A stretch of DNA of 7,188 nt from an uncultured Microbacterium sp. (GTDB lineage: Bacteria; Actinomycetota; Actinomycetes; Actinomycetales; Microbacteriaceae): the NCBI GenBank assembly GCA_947647645.1, contig CANSLE010000121.1:1-7188 (forward strand), in the 5' to 3' direction. Positions within the stretch are counted from its first letter, which is position 1. Each line of letters begins with the position of its first letter. The translations under genes and the position numbers were made by a program. Shown in pieces: positions 1 to 5,768 of this stretch. The notes beneath the pieces are model-generated. The model was given only the letters and a program-made list of their open reading frames with translations, was not told the origin of the DNA and did not search any database.

Positions 1-3000
1 CGGGGCGACGGGGTCCGCGTCGGCATCCGCCGCCGAGCCGCCATCCTCGCCGCCGGCAGCACGCCGGGCGGCACGGCGCTCGCGCGCACCCTCCACGAGG
101 TTGTAGAGCGTCGGCAGCACGAGCAGGGTCAGCACGGTCGAGGAGACGAGCCCACCGATCACGACGATCGCGAGCGGCTGCGAGATGAAGCCTCCGTGAC
201 CGGTGATGCCAAGGGCCATCGGTGTGAGGGCGAAGATCGTCGCGAGAGCGGTCATGAGGATGGGGCGCAGCCGCCGGGAGCCGCCGGCGACGGTCGCATC
301 GTGCGCACTCAGCCCCTTCACGCGGTACTGGTTGACGAGGTCGACGAGCACGATCGCGTTGGTGACCACGATGCCGATGAGCATGAGCACGCCGATCAGG
401 GAGGCGACGCCGAGCGGCACCCCGGTGGCGATCTGCAGGAGGATCGCCCCGGTCGCCGCAAAAGGCACGGAGACGAGCAGCAGCAGCGGCTGGCGCAGCG
501 ACTTGAAGGTCGCGACCATGACGATGTAGACGATGAGGATCGCCGCGAGCATCGCGAGTCCCAGCTGGCCGAAGGCATCCTGCTGCTGGGTGACGACACC
601 GCCGAGCTTCGCGGCGGCACCGGTGGGCAGATCGATGCCCGTGAGGGCCGTGCGCACGCTGGCCGACGCGGTGTTGAGGTCGTCGGTCGACGGCGTCACC
701 GTCACGGTCGCGGTGCGCTGGCCGCGCTGCGTCGTGATCGACGTGGGGCCGGTGCTTTGCTCGACGGTCGCGATCTGGTCGAGACGGACGAGTCCGTTCG
801 CCGACGCGAGCTGAAGCCCCTTGAGCGCATCGATCGTCTGCGGAACGGACGAGGACTGGAGGTACACCGTGAGCGCCCGGCCGTCGATCTCGACCGACCC
901 GATCTGACGCGGCTGCATCGTGTTGGACACGAGACCGCCGACGGCGACCTCCGACAGCCCGAGCCGCGCGGCCTTCGCGCGATCGACGGTGACGGCGACG
1001 TACGGAAGGGATGCCGACAGGTTCGAGGTGATCTGGCCGATGCCGTTCTTCCCCTGCAGTCCGGCGACGACGGCGTCGGTCGCCTGCTGCAGCGCAGCGG
1101 AGGAGGGAGCGGTCACGTTGACCGCGACGTTGCTGGAGCCGAAGCCGCCCTGACCGGACGACACGGTGACCGTGCCGACGTCGCTCAGACCGGCGATCGC
1201 CTTCTCGACGTCGCTGCGGACCGCGGCCTGGTCGGCGGAGGTGTCGGTCGTGACCGAGTAGGTGATGCCGCTGCTGCCACCGCGGAACGCGTCGCGCACC
1301 GCGGATCCGCTCGACCCGATCGAGGTCTGCACCGTCGTCACCCCGGCGACGCCCGTGAGGGCGGCCTCGACCTTCTTCGCCGCGGCATCTTCGGCAGCGA
1401 GACTCGGCGCCTTCCCGACCTGCTGGGTCACGGTGAACGTGTTCTGCCCGCTGTCGCCGAGGAAGTTCGTCTTCATCAGCGGCGCCGCGGCGGCGGTCCC
1501 GCCGAGCACGAGCACAGCCAGCAGCAGCGTGATCCAGGAGTGCTTCAGGGTCCAGCCGAGGATCGGCAGGTAGGCGCGCTGCAGGCGCGAGGGCGGCGCG
1601 GCCGGATCCTCGGGGTCGATGGCGTTGCCCTCGGCATCCCGCACCGGCTTCCCGGGGCGGAGGAACCAGTACGCGAGCACGGGGACGATCGTCAGCGCCA
1701 CGAACAGCGAGGCGGCCATCGCGATCGTGACGGTCATCGCGAACGGACGGAACAGCTCGCCGGTGACGTCGCCCACGAACGCGATCGGCAGGAAGACGGC
1801 GACCGTCGTGATCGTCGACGCGGTGATCGCGGCGGCGACCTCGCGCACGGCCAACAGGATCGACGGCAGCTTTTCGGCGCCCTCGACGTAGTGGCGTTTG
1901 ATGTTCTCGATCACGACGATGGAGTCGTCGACCACCCGTCCGATCGCGATCGTGAGGGCGCCGAGCGTGAGGATGTTCAACGAGTAGCCGAACGCTTGGA
2001 TGCCGACGAACGTGATGAGCACGCTCGTGGGGATCGAGATGGCGGTGACCAGGGTGGAGCGCACCGACAGCAGGAACAGGAGGATGACCAGCACCGCGAA
2101 GACGAGTCCCAGCAGCCCCTCCTGCGCGAGGGACTCGATCGACTGCTCGATGTACGGCGCCTGGTCGAACACGACGCTGAAGCGCGCATCGCCCCCGAGG
2201 TCGCTCTGCAGCTTCGGCAGGAGTGCGGTGACGGCGCGGCTGACGTCGACCGTGTTCGCGGCCGGGAGCTTCGTGATCGAGATCGTGAGAGCCGGTTGAC
2301 CGTTGACGCGCGAGATCGAGGTGACCGGATCCTGCGCGAGGGCGACGGCGGCGACGTCGCCGACCTTCAGCGCGCCGCGGCTCAGTGCCCCCTCGAACTG
2401 CGCCGCCGAGGTGGGGACGAGAGGCAGCGCGGCGATCTGATCGACCGAGGTGAGCTTGCTGCCCGTCTGCACGGTGAGCGTCTGGCCGCCCTCGGTCACG
2501 GTGCCCCCGGGGAAGAGCACCCCGTTCTGCTTGAGCGCATCGGTGAGGGCGGTCTGCGTGAAGCCGGCCGCCGCGAGCTTCGCCTGGTCGGGCGTGATGG
2601 TGACCCGCTGGCCCTGTCCGCCGACGATGGATGCCGCGCTGACGCCCTTCACGTCCTGGAGGTCGGGGACGGTGCTCGCCTTCAGCTTCGCTTGAATGGT
2701 CTTCTCATCGCCGTAGCCGGTGACGGCGAGCGCGATGACCGGAAGGTCGTCGATGGAGAAGGAGACGACGTTGGGCTCGACCCCGGTCGGCAGGGTCGAC
2801 TTGATGCGATTGATCGCCTGCAGGATCTTCTGCTCGGCGGTCGCGAGGTCGGTGCCGTAGGTGAACGACACCTGGACGATCGACGCGTTCGTCGTGCTCG
2901 TCGCGGTGGTCGTTTCGAGGCCGGGGATCCCCTGGACGGCCGTCTCGATCGGGGTCGACACGTCGTTGTTCACGACGTCGGGCGATGCGCCCGGGTACGT

Positions 3001-3150
3001 CGAGAGGATCGAGAGCTGCGGGAACGTCACCGACGGGATGAGCTCCTGCTTGAGGCTGGTCAGAGCCAGCCCGCCGAAGACCGCCGCGACGATCGTGATG
3101 AGGGCGATGAGGGCCCGGTTCTTCAAGCTCAGGACGGCGAGATGCGACAC
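1..3150 (-). CDS. RND-family efflux permease (AcrB/SwrC-like), C-terminus cut by window edge
   Basis: Inner-membrane proton-driven exporter of the resistance-nodulation-division superfamily; the substrate cannot be read from sequence. 1050 residues are visible without a stop. The architecture is complete: TM1 at about 11-31, a first large extracytoplasmic loop, TM2-TM6 at about 342-494, TM7 at about 538-556, a second loop, and TM8-TM12 at about 862-1016, followed by an Arg/Ala/Asp-rich tail that leaves the window. TM4 carries the proton-relay pair Asp408-Asp409 in GRVVDDSIVVIEN, matching AcrB Asp407/408. TM10 reads GIVVTNAIVLVD (926-937), with Thr where AcrB has Lys940; to my knowledge this is usual in Gram-positive SwrC-type members. 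The GTG start at 3150 is chosen because AAGGGG lies 6 nt upstream and TM1 follows directly. No adaptor or outer-membrane partner gene is visible. It is not a mycolic-acid MmpL: the loops and TM4 motif are of HAE1/AcrB type. Confidence 0.95.
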   Translation of the reverse strand, partial: MSHLAVLSLKNRALIALITIVAAVFGGLALTSLKQELIPSVTFPQLSILSTYPGASPDVVNNDVSTPIETAVQGIPGLETTTATSTTNASIVQVSFTYGTDLATAEQKILQAINRIKSTLPTGVEPNVVSFSIDDLPVIALAVTGYGDEKTIQAKLKASTVPDLQDVKGVSAASIVGGQGQRVTITPDQAKLAAAGFTQTALTDALKQNGVLFPGGTVTEGGQTLTVQTGSKLTSVDQIAALPLVPTSAAQFEGALSRGALKVGDVAAVALAQDPVTSISRVNGQPALTISITKLPAANTVDVSRAVTALLPKLQSDLGGDARFSVVFDQAPYIEQSIESLAQEGLLGLVFAVLVILLFLLSVRSTLVTAISIPTSVLITFVGIQAFGYSLNILTLGALTIAIGRVVDDSIVVIENIKRHYVEGAEKLPSILLAVREVAAAITASTITTVAVFLPIAFVGDVTGELFRPFAMTVTIAMAASLFVALTIVPVLAYWFLRPGKPVRDAEGNAIDPEDPAAPPSRLQRAYLPILGWTLKHSWITLLLAVLVLGGTAAAAPLMKTNFLGDSGQNTFTVTQQVGKAPSLAAEDAAAKKVEAALTGVAGVTTVQTSIGSSGSAVRDAFRGGSSGITYSVTTDTSADQAAVRSDVEKAIAGLSDVGTVTVSSGQGGFGSSNVAVNVTAPSSAALQQATDAVVAGLQGKNGIGQITSNLSASLPYVAVTVDRAKAARLGLSEVAVGGLVSNTMQPRQIGSVEIDGRALTVYLQSSSVPQTIDALKGLQLASANGLVRLDQIATVEQSTGPTSITTQRGQRTATVTVTPSTDDLNTASASVRTALTGIDLPTGAAAKLGGVVTQQQDAFGQLGLAMLAAILIVYIVMVATFKSLRQPLLLLVSVPFAATGAILLQIATGVPLGVASLIGVLMLIGIVVTNAIVLVDLVNQYRVKGLSAHDATVAGGSRRLRPILMTALATIFALTPMALGITGHGGFISQPLAIVVIGGLVSSTVLTLLVLPTLYNLVEGARERRAARRAAGGEDGGSAADADADPVAP

Positions 3151-3156
3151 GGGGAA

Positions 3157-3162
3157 CCCCTT
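3157..3162 (-). promoter_or_regulatory. Ribosome binding site of the RND permease
   Basis: AAGGGG on the minus strand, 6 nt before the GTG at 3150. It decides the start: the frame stays open upstream, but no better placed start with a Shine-Dalgarno match is seen. Confidence 0.6.
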
Positions 3163-3192
3163 GCTCTTCAGACGGGCGCGGACGCGGTGCTC

Positions 3193-3208
3193 GATACACG
3201 CGTGTATC
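3193..3208. promoter_or_regulatory. 16-bp perfect palindrome, candidate repressor operator of the RND gene
   Basis: GATACACGCGTGTATC reads identically on both strands. It lies in the 143-nt gap between the fluoride channel genes and the RND permease, 42 nt upstream of the permease GTG. Size, symmetry and the ATACACG.CGTGTAT half-sites resemble operators of TetR-family repressors, which commonly control efflux pumps. No TetR-type gene is inside the window, so the cognate regulator is unknown. As RNA it would form an 8-bp stem with no loop, so a DNA-binding role is more likely than a terminator. Confidence 0.6.
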
Positions 3209-3214
3209 CGCCTC

Positions 3215-3220
3215 ATTCTC
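3215..3220 (-). promoter_or_regulatory. Possible extended -10 element of the RND gene
   Basis: The minus strand reads TGCGAGAAT: a TGn extension followed by GAGAAT, which matches TATAAT at four of six positions. Transcription would begin near 3208, at the edge of the palindrome, so a bound repressor would block initiation. No convincing -35 hexamer is seen upstream. Confidence 0.25.
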
Positions 3221-3231
3221 GCACGCGCCCC

Positions 3232-3292
3232 GGCACCCGACGGTGCCCGAAGGCGGGGGATAACCCGAGAATCTGCGTCCGCGAGGGGACGC
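3232..3292 (-). terminator. Weak hairpins after the fluoride channel genes
   Basis: Two short stems follow the stop codon of the last fluoride channel gene. One has 6 bp with a 6-nt loop (3275-3280 with 3287-3292), starting 1 nt after the stop. The other has 6 bp with a 4-nt loop (3232-3237 with 3242-3247). Neither has a T-tract, so termination is only suggested and read-through into the RND gene is possible. Confidence 0.3.
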
Positions 3293-3293
3293 C

Positions 3294-3671
3294 TCAGCGC
3301 GGGAAGAGCCCGCCGAGCAGAATGCCGGCCGCGGCGGCGACCAGCGAGAGCACGAGCGTGCCCACGAGGTTGATCCAGGCCCAGTCACGACGCCCGCGCT
3401 CGGCGAGCAGCGCCGTCTCGACCGACACCGTGCTGAACGTCGTGAACCCGCCGAGCGCACCGATCCCGAGGATGCTCGCCCACGCCGGTGCGACCGTCGG
3501 GCCGAGGCCGGTGAGAAGTCCCAGGAGGAAGGAGCCGAGCACGTTCACCATCAGGATGCCGACGGGGAAAGCCCCGGCGCGGCCGCGCATGATCGCACCG
3601 TCCATGAGATAGCGCGCGGCGGCGCCCAGCCCCCCGCCGACGAGGAGAGCGGCGATCTCGATCGGGTTCAC
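3294..3671 (-). CDS. crcB: CrcB/FluC fluoride channel subunit, downstream member of a pair
   Basis: Small membrane protein of the Fluc family, dual-pore channels that let toxic fluoride leave the cytoplasm. It has 125 residues, the normal family length, and four membrane segments. Visible family motifs are Asn43 in MVNVLGSFLLG (TM2) and GALGGFTTFSTVSVE (71-85), the conserved TM3 break region. The first pore phenylalanine is kept (Phe79); the second, three residues on, is Val82. TM4 contains INLVGTLVLSL, with the Asn and Ser/Thr expected on its polar face. Start: GTG at 3671 overlaps the previous gene's TGA as GTGA, with GGAGG 7 nt upstream, so translation is likely coupled. The frame is open much further upstream, but that stretch is antisense-frame noise across the neighbouring genes. 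The family is certain; heterodimer formation with the neighbour is inferred. Confidence 0.93.
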   Translation of the reverse strand: MNPIEIAALLVGGGLGAAARYLMDGAIMRGRAGAFPVGILMVNVLGSFLLGLLTGLGPTVAPAWASILGIGALGGFTTFSTVSVETALLAERGRRDWAWINLVGTLVLSLVAAAAGILLGGLFPR

Positions 3672-4102
3672 TCGGCATCCTCCGGCAGCTCGACCTCTCC
3701 CGGGCGGTCCACGATGCGGCGCCCGAGCGCGAGTCCGACGACCGCGGCGAAGACACCGCCGAACAGCGAGATCGCCATCAGGGCGAGGCCGACGTACGGC
3801 GACGCGCTCGATGTCGTGATCGACTGCACCGCGAACGCGCTGTATGTGGTGAAGCCGCCCATGACTCCGGTGCCGAGGAACAGACGTGCCCGCGGATGCC
3901 GGTCGGCGAGCCATCCCACGACGACGCCGAGCAGCAGCGAGCCGAGGAGGTTGATCGCGAGCGTGACGCCGGGAACGACCAGCGGGTGAAGCGCGGCCGC
4001 GGTGAGCGGGACGACGATGACGGCGCGCACCGCGACGCCCACCACCCCGCCCAGGAACACCAGCAGGACAGCGGCGGGTGAGAACCAGCGGGCGGTGGGC
4101 AC
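3668..4102 (-). CDS. crcB: CrcB/FluC fluoride channel subunit, upstream member of a pair
   Basis: Second Fluc-family subunit, 144 residues with four membrane segments and an acidic C-terminal tail after about residue 132. Family motifs are Asn51 in INLLGSLLLG (TM2) and GVMGGFTTYSAFAVQS (79-94). Here the first pore phenylalanine position is Tyr87 and the second is Phe90, the reverse of its partner. TM4 (LALMAISLFGGVFAAVVG) lacks the Asn seen in the partner. The GTG at 4102 is the first possible start: an in-frame TAG lies 9 nt upstream. No Shine-Dalgarno match is visible, so translation may depend on coupling to the topoisomerase gene, whose stop is 20 nt away. The 4-nt overlap with the next crcB suggests balanced production of both subunits. 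No fluoride riboswitch fits in the short gap before it. Confidence 0.92.
   Translation of the reverse strand: MPTARWFSPAAVLLVFLGGVVGVAVRAVIVVPLTAAALHPLVVPGVTLAINLLGSLLLGVVVGWLADRHPRARLFLGTGVMGGFTTYSAFAVQSITTSSASPYVGLALMAISLFGGVFAAVVGLALGRRIVDRPGEVELPEDAE
3679..3683 (-). promoter_or_regulatory. Ribosome binding site inside the upstream crcB gene
   Basis: GGAGG on the minus strand, 7 nt before the GTG at 3671 and lying inside the last codons of the preceding crcB gene. It fixes the start of the downstream subunit at the GTGA overlap. Confidence 0.7.
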
Positions 4103-4122
4103 GTCGGAAGACTAACGCCGCG

Positions 4123-5085
4123 TCATCGCGCGAGCAGGGTACGGATCGCCGATTCGGGCGAAACCGCCGTGTCGAGCAGCACTCCGCGCCGGTATCGGGT
4201 GAAGACCCGCGGATCGATGTAGGACCTCTTCGCCACCGCCGGGGTGTTGCCGAGGGCCGCCGCGGCGGCGGCGATGGCGAGGGCCTCCGCACGCTTGCGG
4301 TCGGCCTTCGTCGCCGGCGTTCCCAGGCGTGCGAGCGCATCGGCGGCGAGGATCGTGCCGCGGAGCGTGCGGAAGTCCTTCGCGGTGAAGCTGCCACCCG
4401 TCATCGTCCTCACGTAGACGTTCACGTCCTTCGGGGTCAGCGGCACCCGTCGCCGTCCGCGCACATACGCCAGCAGCGGCGCAGCCGGACGCCCCGCGAT
4501 GAGGAGACCGACCACCGCGGCGAGATCGTCGTCGTCCACCTCGAGGCGCTGCCGCTTGCCGCTCTTGCCCGGGAACCGCAGGCTCGTCACGCTGCCGCTG
4601 ACATCGGCATCCCGGCGCTGCAGCGTCGTCAGGCCCCGGCTGCCGTGCGCGGAGAAGTAGCGCTCGCTGCCGACGCGCGGAGCCGCCTGATCGAGCAGCC
4701 GGAACGCCGTCGCCAGCACGCGCTCGCGGTCGAGCTCCTCCCGTCGCAGCGACACGGTGACCCGGCCACGGGCGTTCGGCAGGCGTTCGGCCAGCTGTAG
4801 GGCGCGCGCGTACTTGCCCTTGTCACGGCCTGCGGACCAGTCGGGGTGGTACAGATACTGCAGGCGGCCGGCATCGTCGATCCCCGTCGCCTGGATGTGG
4901 CCGTTGGCGACGGTGCAGATCCAGACCTCGGTCCACGCCGGCGGGATGACGAGGGCGGCCACGCGCTCCCGCTCCGGCGCCGGGAGAGCGGCGCCGTCGG
5001 CATCCACGTAGCGGAAGCCCGCCCCCGAGCGGACGCGCCGATAGCCGAGGTCGCGCCCGGGGCGGACCTTTCGCAGGCGCGGCAC
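4123..5085 (-). CDS. DNA topoisomerase IB (poxvirus-like bacterial type)
   Basis: Relaxes supercoiled DNA by nicking one strand through a 3'-phosphotyrosyl link, without ATP. The product has 320 residues, typical of bacterial TopIB. The N-terminal DNA-binding part (about 1-90) has VIPPAWTEVWIC and GHIQATGIDDAGRLQYLYH. The catalytic part shows all active-site residues: Arg137 (RVGSERY), Lys174 (FPGKSGK), Arg239 (TAKDFRT), Asn280 (LGNTPAV) and nucleophile Tyr289 (KRSYIDP). As I recall, these are the numbers reported for the Deinococcus radiodurans enzyme, which also has Asn where eukaryotic and viral enzymes have His. That agreement supports the GTG start at 5085. The start lies one base after the stop of the small gene upstream (TGAcGTG), and no separate Shine-Dalgarno sequence is seen, so translation is probably coupled. 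The frame extends to 5211, but the extra residues overlap the upstream gene and look unlike TopIB. Confidence 0.96.
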   Translation of the reverse strand: MPRLRKVRPGRDLGYRRVRSGAGFRYVDADGAALPAPERERVAALVIPPAWTEVWICTVANGHIQATGIDDAGRLQYLYHPDWSAGRDKGKYARALQLAERLPNARGRVTVSLRREELDRERVLATAFRLLDQAAPRVGSERYFSAHGSRGLTTLQRRDADVSGSVTSLRFPGKSGKRQRLEVDDDDLAAVVGLLIAGRPAAPLLAYVRGRRRVPLTPKDVNVYVRTMTGGSFTAKDFRTLRGTILAADALARLGTPATKADRKRAEALAIAAAAAALGNTPAVAKRSYIDPRVFTRYRRGVLLDTAVSPESAIRTLLAR

Positions 5086-5086
5086 G

Positions 5087-5356
5087 TCAGGAGTCGCGAA
5101 GCATGTGGATGAGCTCCGCCTTCCGTTTGCCGGAGTAGCCGCGGATGCCGAGTTCCTTCGCGCGGCCGCGGAGCTCGGCGACCGTCCAGTCCTCGTACGA
5201 GCCGGCTTCACCGCCGCGTCTGCCGACCGATCCGCGGCTATCGCGGGCCGCGGCGTTGGAGATGCGTGCGGCCTTCTGCTTCGAGGCGCCGTCGCTGCGG
5301 AGCTCCTCGTAGAGCTCTGGGTCCTTGAGGGAGGCAGGGGTCTTGTTCTGAGGCAT
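5087..5356 (-). CDS. Small SAP/Rho-N-like protein, DUF7218 type
   Basis: 89 residues, soluble and basic. The N-terminus (SLKDPELYEELRSDGASKQ, then KAARISNAAA) matches a small actinobacterial family I recall as DUF7218. A Gly/Arg-rich linker (about 41-53) leads to a C-terminal helix-extended-loop-helix at about 57-87, with WTVAELRGRAKELGI and YSGKRKAELIHMLR. That is the pattern of SAP and Rho N-terminal domains, which bind nucleic acid. It is the first gene of the minus-strand cluster and ends one base before the topoisomerase IB start, so a DNA-related role alongside that enzyme is a reasonable inference; no direct function is known to me. ATG at 5356; the only ribosome-binding candidate is a weak TAGGG 7 nt upstream. 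The family name is from memory and less sure than the domain. Confidence 0.85.
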   Translation of the reverse strand: MPQNKTPASLKDPELYEELRSDGASKQKAARISNAAARDSRGSVGRRGGEAGSYEDWTVAELRGRAKELGIRGYSGKRKAELIHMLRDS

Positions 5357-5397
5357 ACAACGGCCCTACCGCAGTTTCGGAGGACGCCGCAAGGGGG

Positions 5398-5434
5398 GTG
5401 ACCACGACCGGGAACGGGGTTAGCGTCAGGCGTC
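5398..5434 (+). promoter_or_regulatory. Candidate promoters for the small membrane protein gene
   Basis: The 106-nt divergent gap 5357-5462 must serve both the minus-strand cluster and the plus-strand small gene. Two overlapping plus-strand candidates are visible. One is a housekeeping-like pair, GTGACC (5398-5403) and TAGCGT (5421-5426), with a 17-nt spacer. The other is GGGAAC (5410-5415) followed 15 nt later by CGTC (5431-5434), which resembles extracytoplasmic-stress (ECF, SigE/SigH-like) promoters but has a slightly short spacer. I cannot choose between them, and I found no clear promoter on the minus strand. Confidence 0.3.
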
Positions 5435-5451
5435 CATGGTCCCTCGAGAAT

Positions 5452-5455
5452 GGAG
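5452..5455 (+). promoter_or_regulatory. Ribosome binding site of the small membrane protein
   Basis: GGAG 7 nt before ATG 5463. It favours this start over the in-frame ATG at 5436. Confidence 0.65.
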
Positions 5456-5462
5456 CAATCAC

Positions 5463-5624
5463 ATGAACATCGCTCTCATCATCATCATCATCGTGGCGAT
5501 CGTGCTCGCGATCGTCGGCGGAATGAACGCCGCCCTGAACTGGCTGCTGTGGGTCGCCCTGATCGTCGGCGTCATCGCGATCATCGCGTTCCTGCTCCGA
5601 CTCGTGCGCGGCGGTCGCGCCTAG
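5463..5624 (+). CDS. Small two-segment membrane protein, function unknown
   Basis: 53 residues and almost entirely hydrophobic. Membrane segment 1 is at about 3-20 (with IIIII, then VAIVLAIVGG), and segment 2 at about 26-44 (WLLWVALIVGVIAIIAFLL). The short basic C-terminus (RLVRGGRA) should stay in the cytoplasm, making both ends cytoplasmic. I do not recognise a named family. Start: ATG 5463 has GGAG 7 nt upstream; an in-frame ATG at 5436 would add nine polar residues and has no ribosome site. The gene stands alone, divergent from the topoisomerase cluster and closed off by a strong terminator. Five consecutive ATC codons (5478-5492) form a small trinucleotide repeat. The ribosome site, hydrophobic pattern and terminator make it a likely real gene. 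Confidence 0.8.
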   Translation: MNIALIIIIIVAIVLAIVGGMNAALNWLLWVALIVGVIAIIAFLLRLVRGGRA

Positions 5625-5635
5625 CAGCGACCGCT

Positions 5636-5677
5636 CGAAAGCGCGCCGGCTCCCCTCGGGAGGCCGGCGCGCTTTCG
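5636..5677 (+). terminator. Strong hairpin terminator after the small membrane protein gene
   Basis: A perfect 15-bp inverted repeat (5636-5650 with 5663-5677) with a 12-nt loop that can partly pair further. It starts 12 nt after the TAG stop. The stem is very GC-rich at its core, with AAAG/CTTT at its base. There is no long T-tract beyond the CTTTC inside the arm, which is common for actinobacterial terminators. It separates the small gene from the PadR-controlled unit. Confidence 0.85.
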
Positions 5678-5694
5678 CGTGCGGAGAAGACGAT

Positions 5695-5750
5695 GGCGAT
5701 TCGAGATATATCGTGTTACTCTCGGATCACGCGATATATCTCGAATCGCC
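5695..5750. promoter_or_regulatory. 19-bp inverted repeat, probable PadR operator of the DUF4097-PadR unit
   Basis: Two perfect 19-bp arms (5695-5713 and 5732-5750) are separated by 18 nt. Past one mismatch, two more pairs (GT/AC) extend the symmetry inward. Each arm holds the AT-rich octamer GATATATC, itself a palindrome, at 5705-5712 and 5733-5740, with centres 28 bp apart. These are by far the most AT-rich bases in the neighbourhood. The element ends 18 nt before the DUF4097 start, and a PadR gene is the next in the operon. Autoregulation by that protein is the natural inference. I could not assign -35 and -10 hexamers with confidence; the promoter probably lies within the repeat. Confidence 0.75.
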
Positions 5751-5757
5751 GGAATCC

Positions 5758-5762
5758 AGGAG
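5758..5762 (+). promoter_or_regulatory. Ribosome binding site of the DUF4097 gene
   Basis: AGGAG 6 nt before ATG 5769. It selects this start over in-frame codons upstream, which would run through the operator repeat. Confidence 0.8.
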
Positions 5763-5768
5763 AGACCC

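Noticed and set aside
196..3612. Plus-strand open frame of over 1100 codons
   Set aside because: It is exactly antisense to the RND permease and part of crcB. The product is Arg/Asp/Gly-rich with no domain, as expected of a GC-rich shadow frame.
3672..4397. N-terminal extension of the downstream crcB frame
   Set aside because: It overlaps the other crcB and topoisomerase genes and is Arg/Pro-rich low-complexity. GTG 3671 has a ribosome site and gives the normal family length.
4078..4800. Plus-strand open frame opposite topoisomerase IB
   Set aside because: Antisense to an unmistakable enzyme; composition is Arg-rich and no ribosome site supports it.
5086..5211. Upstream extension of the topoisomerase IB frame
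   Set aside because: It lies out of frame within the SAP-like gene; GTG 5085 gives catalytic residue numbering like the Deinococcus enzyme.
5357..5462. Fluoride riboswitch at the head of the minus-strand cluster
   Set aside because: No match to the conserved GATGG.GTTC core of the crcB motif is visible on either strand.
5436..5462. Earlier ATG for the small membrane protein
   Set aside because: It lacks a ribosome site and would add polar residues; ATG 5463 has GGAG at 7 nt.
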